In this document: positions 1 through 5,195 of the stretch, piece after piece
How the letters are laid out: each line of letters opens with the position of its first letter
How positions within the stretch are numbered: the first letter of the stretch is position 1
Assembly: GCA_016197345.1 (NCBI GenBank)
Contig: JACPVY010000650.1
Location: forward strand, 1-5,195
Direction of reading: 5' to 3'
Source of the DNA: Burkholderiales bacterium
GTDB taxonomy: Bacteria > Pseudomonadota > Gammaproteobacteria > Burkholderiales > Burkholderiaceae_D
DNA: 5,195 nucleotides
Made by a program: the position numbers and the translations under genes
The notes under the pieces: model-generated
What the model was told of the DNA's origin: nothing
Database searches by the model: none
Seen by the model: the letters and a program-made list of their open reading frames with translations, nothing else

Positions 1-25
1 ACCCACCGCCCAAGCCAACTCTTAC

Positions 26-2266
26 CTATGGATACGGCGTATACCCTATCCCCACGCTAATCGCCGCCGCCACTTGATCTTTGTTTTCCGCACTTTCGCT
101 AAACGCCGCCAACACTTCGGCCCGGTTCGCGCCGCGCGCGAGCGTGTCTATCCAATAGTTATAGCCCGGCCCTTCCGCTGCGCGGTGTAGCACATTGCTA
201 TACAAACGCGTGACGAATTGGGCGTCGCTAGGGTTGCTGCCATATAGCGCGATAAATTCGGCGCTAGTGATAAAGCCGCCCGCGACTTGGGTGACAGTCG
301 CGTTGCCATCCATCGCTTTTAGCCAATAGCCCAAGCCGCCGCTATCGGGTGTGCGATTGAAGGCAGCTTGATAAATACGATAGGCTTGCGCGGCGACGCC
401 GTCGATATCGAGGGCGATGGCAGCATCGCTAAAAATGAGGCGTTGCGCTCCGCTGATATTCACGCTAGCACCATTTGCATCGACGAGGCTAAAACCATTC
501 GCGCCATGGCTTAGGGTGTAATCGCTGCGTCTGCCTGTAAATACACGGGTGGCGCCAGTCTGTCCCTCTGCGACAACAATCGCGCCTATAGTGGCATTGC
601 TAGCACGGCTATGTCCCAAATAATCGAGTGTCCCTAAATTGCTATTGGCAATCGCACTGCTAGCAAGCGGGCTAGCGGCGGGTGGGGTCAACCATGCGCT
701 AGCGGAACTGCGTAAGCTGCTGATGCTAGTGGCATCAAGCGTGCCGCTAAAGCCGGGCGCGGCGAGCGCGACACTGGTTGAAAAATGGGACGCACTGCCT
801 TCTGGCAAAGCGGTACAGCCGCTAGCAGGCAAGGCCAGCGCGCCGTTGTACCAGTAATTGCCATTGAAGTGCAGCTCTGCCGTGCCATCCACCACATTTA
901 GCGGGCAAGGAATCGTGCTACCGCCTAGCGCATTGCTAAAGTGCGCGGCATACGAGGCAAAGACGTTATCGACCACAGTGACATTGCTACTGCGCAGCAC
1001 GCGTTGCACGGGCGCTGGCGCATTTGCGCCCACACCCCAGCACGGATTGACGGTGACATAATCGCTGCCATTCCAAAATTGGCAGTCGCTGCCCGCGCCC
1101 TCGGCGGCGCCTAGCACGGCGCTATCATGCACGCGGATCGCATCGCCGCCAAACACCGTGCCTTGGTCTATCGGTGCGCGGTAGCTATTGCTATAAACAA
1201 TCGTATTGCCGACCGCAGTGCAATCGGTGCAACCAGCAAATTCGATACCCGCTTCGCGTGCATCAATGATCAAGTTATTGCGCGCCACCATGCGTAGCGC
1301 TTCGTAATTCCACAAGCCATCGAGGCTGAAATAATAGGTGGCATCGGTGCTTTCGCCACCCAACTCGACGCGTCGCACTTTGTAAAACACATTGCTATCG
1401 AGCAGAATGTCTTGCGCCCCGCCCTTCGCTTCTATCCCTTGCCCGCCACCTGTGTTTGCAATCACATTATTGGCAAATACCGCGCGATGCACGCCGACGT
1501 TATCGATGCCATGGCGGCTGGTTTGGCGCACGCTACTATTCAACACCCACAAATCTTCGACTTGATTGAACTTCATGCCGTCCATGCCTTGGCCTATGCT
1601 AGCTTCGCCGCTTTCAGCATCGAGTTCAAACACATTGCGTATCGTCACATTGCGAATCAAGATGTGGTGCGATGGCTGGTATTTGCCATAAATTGCGGTA
1701 TTTAAGACGCCATTGCTGGCGCCCGCTTGATTGGCATACAAAGCTTCGCCCGCGATGTGGATGCCAGCTTGCGCTTGTAGCGGTTGCGGCGCGCTATGCG
1801 TATGGCTAGTGGCATTCCACGCACCGACCGTTTCTGGCCCGATGGTGATGCCCTCAATCGCTAGATACGATACGCCAAGCAAATTGATGCCTTGCTCTAG
1901 CTGTATTGTCCCCGTGCTAGCACCAACTAGCCAGATCGGCGTTGTGCTATTGCGTTGCAAGCGCTGTGCGAAAATTTCTGCGCCGAGATTATCGGCATAA
2001 GTGCCTGCCGCTAACCGAATCCGCACGGGTTGATTGGCATAGGTGCTGGCCGCTAGCGCGAGCGCTGCTTTGATGCCTGCCGTGCCTTGCGTGGGTTGTA
2101 GATCGAGATTGACCCAATTCGCTTCGGCGATTTGTTCGATAAAAGTCGGTGTGCTACAGCTAGGAGGGACACAGCTATCGGCGGCGCTAGCGACCTTCAC
2201 CCCACCGCCCCAACTCACACAGCAAGCGATCATGATGAGACAAATGCGGCAAGCAATAAATTTCAT
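26..2266 (-). CDS. Secreted right-handed beta-helix protein with C-terminal DUF4214 domain
   Basis: The 746-residue protein starts at an ATG with AGGAG six bases upstream. Residues 1-28 form a Sec signal peptide (Lys-2, hydrophobic core, likely cleavage after VASA). Residues about 32-560 carry beta-helix rungs rich in Asn, Gly and short hydrophobic strands, such as HHILIRNVTIRNV and AVFANNVIANTGG, typical of pectate-lyase-like folds. Cysteines occur in close pairs (CVPPSC, CTDC), which suggests disulfides outside the cytoplasm. A linker at about 571-620 (VFTGRRSDYTL, LIFSDAAIALDIDG) leads into DUF4214 at about 625-735, where two half-repeats can be seen: AYRIYQAAFNRTPD..GYWL and FVTRLYSNVLHRA..YNYWI. 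In known proteins DUF4214 usually closes large secreted or surface proteins. A polysaccharide lyase or adhesin role is possible, but I see no catalytic motif I can name. The stop codon is TAG. A fragmentary paralogue lies just upstream. Confidence 0.9.
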   Translation of the reverse strand: MKFIACRICLIMIACCVSWGGGVKVASAADSCVPPSCSTPTFIEQIAEANWVNLDLQPTQGTAGIKAALALAASTYANQPVRIRLAAGTYADNLGAEIFAQRLQRNSTTPIWLVGASTGTIQLEQGINLLGVSYLAIEGITIGPETVGAWNATSHTHSAPQPLQAQAGIHIAGEALYANQAGASNGVLNTAIYGKYQPSHHILIRNVTIRNVFELDAESGEASIGQGMDGMKFNQVEDLWVLNSSVRQTSRHGIDNVGVHRAVFANNVIANTGGGQGIEAKGGAQDILLDSNVFYKVRRVELGGESTDATYYFSLDGLWNYEALRMVARNNLIIDAREAGIEFAGCTDCTAVGNTIVYSNSYRAPIDQGTVFGGDAIRVHDSAVLGAAEGAGSDCQFWNGSDYVTVNPCWGVGANAPAPVQRVLRSSNVTVVDNVFASYAAHFSNALGGSTIPCPLNVVDGTAELHFNGNYWYNGALALPASGCTALPEGSASHFSTSVALAAPGFSGTLDATSISSLRSSASAWLTPPAASPLASSAIANSNLGTLDYLGHSRASNATIGAIVVAEGQTGATRVFTGRRSDYTLSHGANGFSLVDANGASVNISGAQRLIFSDAAIALDIDGVAAQAYRIYQAAFNRTPDSGGLGYWLKAMDGNATVTQVAGGFITSAEFIALYGSNPSDAQFVTRLYSNVLHRAAEGPGYNYWIDTLARGANRAEVLAAFSESAENKDQVAAAISVGIGYTPYP

Positions 2267-2272
2267 CCTTAG

Positions 2273-2277
2273 CTCCT
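2273..2277 (-). promoter_or_regulatory. Ribosome binding site of the beta-helix gene
   Basis: AGGAG on the minus strand lies six bases before the ATG at 2266. The solute-binding gene has the same motif at the same spacing, which supports both start choices. Confidence 0.75.
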
Positions 2278-2317
2278 AACCAATGGCGAAAACGAGCATG
2301 TCATCTGTACTACTCTT

Positions 2318-2347
2318 ACGCGCCGCACTTTATAAAAAACATTGCTA
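2318..2347 (-). pseudogene. Beta-helix paralogue remnant, distal piece
   Basis: These 30 bases match 1368-1397 of the intact beta-helix gene at 27 positions without gaps. Read on the minus strand they encode SNVFYKVRR, identical to residues 291-299 of the intact protein, and all three base differences are synonymous. Similarity stops on both sides. The piece continues the remnant at 3484-3592, from which it is separated by the 353-residue gene. A chance match is unlikely because strand, order and reading sense agree with the other piece. Confidence 0.8.
2329..2334 (-). promoter_or_regulatory. Possible -10 hexamer TATAAA for the beta-helix gene
   Basis: TATAAA on the minus strand lies about 63 bases before the beta-helix start codon, inside the distal remnant. 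The only -35-like word nearby is TTGCAA at 2357-2362, and its 22-base spacing is too long for a standard sigma-70 promoter. This is a weak candidate. Confidence 0.2.
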
Positions 2348-2362
2348 ATCAGCCTTTTGCAA

Positions 2363-3424
2363 TTAAGCATGCACATAAGCGACCGTCAATAAGGTGTCAT
2401 CAGACAAATTTTCCAGCAGTGCATTGAACTCTGCCATCGAAAGGCGTGCCTCGCCACCGTCGATTAATTCGCCGTCTTTGACGACGTATTGGAACCAATC
2501 AAAAATTTCTCTATCACGGTGCCATTGAAGATATTCCTCGCGTGGCATGCCTAGTCGTTCAAGGCAAGCGCTAAAATTATCGCGGAAGCATCCGGCCGCA
2601 AACATTGCTTCAATTGCCGCTTGCTGGCGAAATTCCGTCCACACCTCCGTTTGATAAGAGAAGTGAATGGGAACATTGTGTTTTTTACACAGATCCTCGA
2701 AGCGTTCCCAAGTCAGCGTACCGCGTGCCTGCGCCGCTTTATCCCAGAGGTCAGCAGCTTCTGGTACCTTGGCTTCACGTATCGCAAAAAAATCAATCGT
2801 TCCCTTGCGTGCTGAGCCAGCGCAGTTGGTGACGATTTCTTCTGTGCTGAAGTTGGCGCTCAAACCCGTCGCACCCGGCTTTAATTTGAAATAACTGAGA
2901 GTGCACTCAAACCAATCCCATATGCCATCCGGAATCGTGTGTTCTTTCGCTTCAATCACTTCACCAGCGTGGTCGAGGCGTATCCAGCCCGATCTGTGTT
3001 TGCCCAGCAGATCAGGTTCCTCGCCATCGGCGAGTATGCCCAGACCATACTCCTTCATGATCCACTCTTGAAAAGGTACGAACTCATGAGTGAAGATGGG
3101 AATCTCCTTGAAACCCGGCGGCACAACCAGTCGTTTGGGTTTGAAACTTGGATTCTCTCGCGTCAGAGACGCCCATGCCTTATATTCTTCTTCATCGGGG
3201 CCGATCTCGTGCCAAAATTGAGGGCTAAATGAGTGATACCAACGGCCATCTTGATCCTGTAGAAAGGGTTCCGATTCTTGCATATAGCGCTCCCTAGCTT
3301 CTGCAAGCACATCAAGCGCGACGAAATACTTGTTTGTTAAGCGATCAGCGTATTCAGCACGTTGGAATTTGTCGAGTTGATCTCGAAAATTGTCGCCAAT
3401 AACGAATACCGAATGACCTCCCAT
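2363..3424 (-). CDS. Uncharacterised 353-residue cytoplasmic protein, possibly phage-derived
   Basis: I do not firmly recognise this protein. It starts at an ATG with GAGG seven bases upstream and ends at TAA. It has no signal peptide or membrane segment, so it should be cytosolic, and it is rich in Trp, Phe, Glu and Asp. The N-terminus (HSVFVIGDNFRDQLDKFQ), a middle block at about 166-186 (DGIWDWF followed by FKLKPGATG) and ARKGTIDF at about 204-211 recall, from memory, phage proteins that begin with a VxVIGxxxxxQLxPF pattern and carry a WDWYxIGGRW motif. Here the IGGRW part is replaced by ECTLSY, so it would be a divergent member. The gene lies between two pieces of a broken beta-helix paralogue and has only two CTAG tetramers and no GCTAGC, unlike its neighbours. 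Both points suggest acquisition from elsewhere. The intact 353-codon frame suggests it is or was recently functional. Confidence 0.8.
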   Translation of the reverse strand: MGGHSVFVIGDNFRDQLDKFQRAEYADRLTNKYFVALDVLAEARERYMQESEPFLQDQDGRWYHSFSPQFWHEIGPDEEEYKAWASLTRENPSFKPKRLVVPPGFKEIPIFTHEFVPFQEWIMKEYGLGILADGEEPDLLGKHRSGWIRLDHAGEVIEAKEHTIPDGIWDWFECTLSYFKLKPGATGLSANFSTEEIVTNCAGSARKGTIDFFAIREAKVPEAADLWDKAAQARGTLTWERFEDLCKKHNVPIHFSYQTEVWTEFRQQAAIEAMFAAGCFRDNFSACLERLGMPREEYLQWHRDREIFDWFQYVVKDGELIDGGEARLSMAEFNALLENLSDDTLLTVAYVHA

Positions 3425-3431
3425 TGTGCCC

Positions 3432-3435
3432 CCTC
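3432..3435 (-). promoter_or_regulatory. Ribosome binding site of the 353-residue protein gene
   Basis: GAGG, within a GAGGGGG run on the minus strand, lies seven bases before the ATG at 3424. It differs from the AGGAG sites of the neighbouring genes but is well placed, so the insert carries its own translation start. Confidence 0.55.
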
Positions 3436-3483
3436 ACAAATTGATCCGTTTCTGCTGGCATCGCCGCTATTCTTCATTTCTTC

Positions 3484-3592
3484 ATCGAACAAAATATCTT
3501 GCGCGATGCAGGCCAACGTTATCGATGCCGTGGCGGCTGGTTTGGTGCACGCTACTGTGCAGCCGCCGCAAATCTGCCTCCAGCATGAACTT
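3484..3592 (-). pseudogene. Beta-helix paralogue remnant, proximal piece
   Basis: Bases 3501-3592 align without gaps to 1482-1573 of the intact beta-helix gene (75 of 92 identical), and 3484-3504 align to 1397-1417 (18 of 21). Read on the minus strand the piece encodes a relative of residues 232-262, with the core QTSRHGIDNVG fully conserved (22 of 31 residues identical). A 68-base deletion relative to the intact gene follows, joined at a shared GCGC, and shifts the frame. In the new frame QDILFD (QDILLD in the intact protein) is recovered. The unshifted frame stops at TGA 3484-3482. There is no start codon or 5' part: the homology begins at the stop codon of the solute-binding gene. Confidence 0.88.
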
Positions 3593-4358
3593 AATCGTTA
3601 ATGTATTTTTTAATGATTTGCTTGTATTGCCCATTCGCTTTCAACTGCTTTAAGCCAGCATTGAAATCGTCGCGAATTTGCTTATCGCGAAACACAGGGT
3701 TATTGAATTTTTGATTGCTAGGGACAAACACCTTGTGGATGTTAATCGGCAAATTGGTGTCGAGATCTTTGACGCCGATTTTGTAGTATTTGAAGACATT
3801 GATATCGCCTACATACACTTGCACACCATTAGCATAAAGCTGTTTAATGCGGCGCTTTTCGTCCGATGTTTCTGCATAGGCATTACTTCCCTTCACCGCT
3901 TGCGCAAATTCTGGTCCTAAAAAATGTGAAGCGCCTTGAAAGCCAACCACCGATTTGCCCTTGATATCGGCGACGCTATTGATGGCCAGATTATTTTTTT
4001 GCAGTGTGATAGCGACATCTTGATACGTCACGCTAGGCTCATCCGCGTAGAAAAAACCTTCACCATCTTTCAAGTCCGGGCTGCCACGTTGGCCACCATC
4101 GGCTTGCGCCGCTTTCAGCATATTTGGAATCGCCCCCATCGCCACAAAAATAGGTTTGATGGTATGGCCTTTGCTATCGAGTGCGGCGCGGATGATTTCT
4201 AGCTCGAAGCCGCTAGCGGGTTGATTCGGCGCTTCGGCAATCACATACGGTGGTAGGGCAAAGCTGAACAACATTTTGACTTCGGCCGCCTGCGCTACCT
4301 TGCCTAAGTTGGCGAGCAGAAGGCTAGCGAAAAGGATGATAGAGATGCGGAAATTCAT
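3591..4358 (-). CDS. Periplasmic solute-binding protein, SBP_bac_3 family
   Basis: The 255-residue protein has a signal peptide at residues 1-24 (NFRISIILFASLLLANLGKV, likely cleavage after AQA). The mature part has the two-lobe pattern of amino-acid-type ABC transporter binding proteins: an N-terminal strand followed by PYVIAEAPNQPASGFELEIIRAAL, the hinge-side block YADEPSVTYQDVAITLQ, then INSVADIKGKSVVGFQGASHF for the second lobe, and the closing helix DDFNAGLKQLKANGQYKQIIKKY. Length is normal for the family. The start is set at the ATG at 4358, six bases after AGGAG. A GTG at 4361 is in frame but only three bases from it. No permease or ATPase gene is adjacent, so it is an orphan binding protein or sensory input. 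The arginine that usually binds the ligand carboxylate after the Ser/Thr motif is not evident, so the ligand may not be a standard amino acid. Confidence 0.88.
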   Translation of the reverse strand: MNFRISIILFASLLLANLGKVAQAAEVKMLFSFALPPYVIAEAPNQPASGFELEIIRAALDSKGHTIKPIFVAMGAIPNMLKAAQADGGQRGSPDLKDGEGFFYADEPSVTYQDVAITLQKNNLAINSVADIKGKSVVGFQGASHFLGPEFAQAVKGSNAYAETSDEKRRIKQLYANGVQVYVGDINVFKYYKIGVKDLDTNLPINIHKVFVPSNQKFNNPVFRDKQIRDDFNAGLKQLKANGQYKQIIKKYIND

Positions 4359-4364
4359 CACTGA

Positions 4365-4369
4365 CTCCT
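4365..4369 (-). promoter_or_regulatory. Ribosome binding site deciding the solute-binding start
   Basis: AGGAG on the minus strand lies six bases before the ATG at 4358 and three before the in-frame GTG at 4361. The spacing favours the ATG and matches the beta-helix gene. Confidence 0.75.
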
Positions 4370-4379
4370 ATTAGGTGAG

Positions 4380-4404
4380 GCAGGCCAACCGGGCTATAGC
4401 CTGC
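4380..4404 (-). other. Hairpin in the leader of the solute-binding gene
   Basis: GCAGGC and GCCTGC can pair as a six-base stem around a 13-base loop. The overlapping palindrome GGCTATAGCC (4392-4401 region) offers an alternative fold. It ends about ten bases before the ribosome binding site. No T-tract follows, so it is not a clear terminator. A role in translation control is only a possibility. Confidence 0.3.
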
Positions 4405-4513
4405 ATTAGCCTTGATCTTACGCGCCTGTAGATGATTTGCCTAGCAGCAAGGGCGTCACACTTATTTTTACAATCAAGGGCTGTGCCCCCTACGAGAAAC
4501 TGCCGGGCAAGGC

Positions 4514-5195
4514 TTAAGCTAAGCCTGCTGCCAACGCTGCCAACACCTGCGCTGGCGTAATCGCCTGCATGCACTGGCATTGCGCTGCGCCCGTACAGCT
4601 GTTGCAGGCAGACGCACCTACCAGCGATTGCGCCTGCTTGCCGAGTGCGCCCCAGCGGGCGGGGTCGATCGGTTTGATCGGTGGAAAGAGGCCGACGCAT
4701 GGTCGCCCTAACGCGGCAGCCATGTGCAAGGGGCCAGTGCCGCTCGCCACTAAACCATCCGCACGCGTCATCAATCGAGCTAGGCCGCCTAAATCGAGCT
4801 TGCCGCACAGGTTTTGTACATTCGGTGCGGTGACTAATTGCGGTGCATGTTCGGCCAGAAATTCGCCTTCTTTCGCGCTTCCGGTGAGCCAAAATTGCCA
4901 GCTAGCGTCACCCGCCACGCTTTGCACCAATTGCAAAAACGAGGCGAGCGGCCATTCGCGGCCATTGCCATTCGATTTTGGATGCAAAATGATGTGGCGC
5001 GCGCCGGCTTTACACCATTGCGCATGGGCGGGATCAGGTTCGGCGCTGACGCCATACCAGTCGACTAGCTGCGGCAGGCTAGGCACGAGCGTCACGCCCA
5101 AAGGCCGCAATAGCGCAAAATTGAGTTGCGCTTCATGCAAGGGGGAATTGACGCGGCTAAAGTGGGCCAGCTTATTGCAGCTCAGCCAGTGATAC
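4514..5195 (-). CDS. Glycosyltransferase family 9 (heptosyltransferase-like), 5' end outside window
   Basis: This is the C-terminal part, about 227 codons, of a glycosyltransferase related to the lipopolysaccharide heptosyltransferases WaaC/WaaF and similar GT9 enzymes, which transfer a sugar from a nucleotide donor to lipid-linked core oligosaccharide on the cytoplasmic face of the inner membrane. The frame is open to the window edge. Upstream of the TTG at 5140 it reads FSRVNSPLHEAQLN, a typical internal GT9 segment, so that TTG is not the true start. Visible motifs are HPKSNGNGREWPL (about 4950-4990, start of the donor-binding lobe) and SGTGPLHMAAALGRPCVGLFPP (about 4690-4750, the conserved donor-site helix). 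A cysteine cluster, CNSCTGAAQCQC (about 4570-4610), precedes the last helix. The exact sugar and acceptor cannot be read from this part. No other polysaccharide gene is in view. Confidence 0.9.
   Translation of the reverse strand, partial: YHWLSCNKLAHFSRVNSPLHEAQLNFALLRPLGVTLVPSLPQLVDWYGVSAEPDPAHAQWCKAGARHIILHPKSNGNGREWPLASFLQLVQSVAGDASWQFWLTGSAKEGEFLAEHAPQLVTAPNVQNLCGKLDLGGLARLMTRADGLVASGTGPLHMAAALGRPCVGLFPPIKPIDPARWGALGKQAQSLVGASACNSCTGAAQCQCMQAITPAQVLAALAAGLA

Noticed and set aside
1412..1705. Plus-strand open frame of 97 codons inside the beta-helix gene, partly echoed by a plus-strand frame at 3362-3601
   Set aside because: The echo arises because both regions derive from the same minus-strand beta-helix sequence. 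The plus-strand similarity is explained by that homology, not by a conserved antisense gene.
181..2350. Recurrent word acattgcta (TAGCAATGT on the coding strand) as a dispersed repeat
   Set aside because: It encodes the common Ser-Asn-Val motif of the protein in its preferred codons. Only the copy at 2340 belongs to a longer match, which is reported as the remnant.
4470..4495. Small GC-rich hairpin (GGGGGC ACA GCCCTT) after the glycosyltransferase stop as a terminator
   Set aside because: The stem contains two G-U pairs and the following bases are not a T-tract; too weak to call.
4371..4892. Minus-strand open frame of 173 codons overlapping the glycosyltransferase 3' end and the intergenic gap
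   Set aside because: The product is arginine-rich and low in motifs, and it overlaps the conserved GT9 frame; it is an out-of-frame shadow.
4569..5192. Long plus-strand open frame of about 207 codons opposite the glycosyltransferase
   Set aside because: It is antisense to well-conserved GT9 motifs, has Cys/Pro/Arg-rich composition and no recognisable domain; a frame shadow.

Overview
The window reads as a chromosomal stretch from a mid-GC proteobacterium, most likely a betaproteobacterium. This is inferred from the gene families (GT9 heptosyltransferase-like enzyme, DUF4214 surface protein, solitary SBP_bac_3 protein) and from AGGAG ribosome binding sites; no taxonomic marker is present. All four genes are on the minus strand, so transcription runs from high to low coordinates.

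Layout in transcription order: (1) 5195-4514, the 3' part of a family 9 glycosyltransferase gene that continues beyond the window; (2) a 150-nt gap with a small hairpin, then 4358-3591, a secreted periplasmic solute-binding protein with no permease or ATPase beside it; (3) 3592-3484, a decayed fragment of a beta-helix gene that begins exactly at the stop codon of the solute-binding gene; (4) 3424-2363, a 353-residue cytoplasmic protein without a firm assignment, vaguely phage-like; (5) 2347-2318, a second piece of the same decayed beta-helix gene; (6) 2266-26, a large exported right-handed beta-helix protein ending in a DUF4214 domain. There is no gene-free stretch above 300 bases.

The most informative observation is that the two fragments flanking the 353-residue gene are consecutive pieces of one paralogue of the downstream beta-helix gene. 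They correspond to its codons 232-290 and 291-300 and meet at the same point. The 353-residue gene therefore appears to sit inside a dead paralogue, as an insert of about 1.13 kb with no transposase. Its sequence also lacks the GCTAGC (Ala-Ser) codon pair that is striking in the three other genes, which fits a separate origin.

No functional pathway links the four genes. The glycosyltransferase would act on envelope polysaccharide, the solute-binding protein in the periplasm, and the beta-helix protein outside the inner membrane. The shared theme is the cell envelope, with one foreign-looking gene in between.
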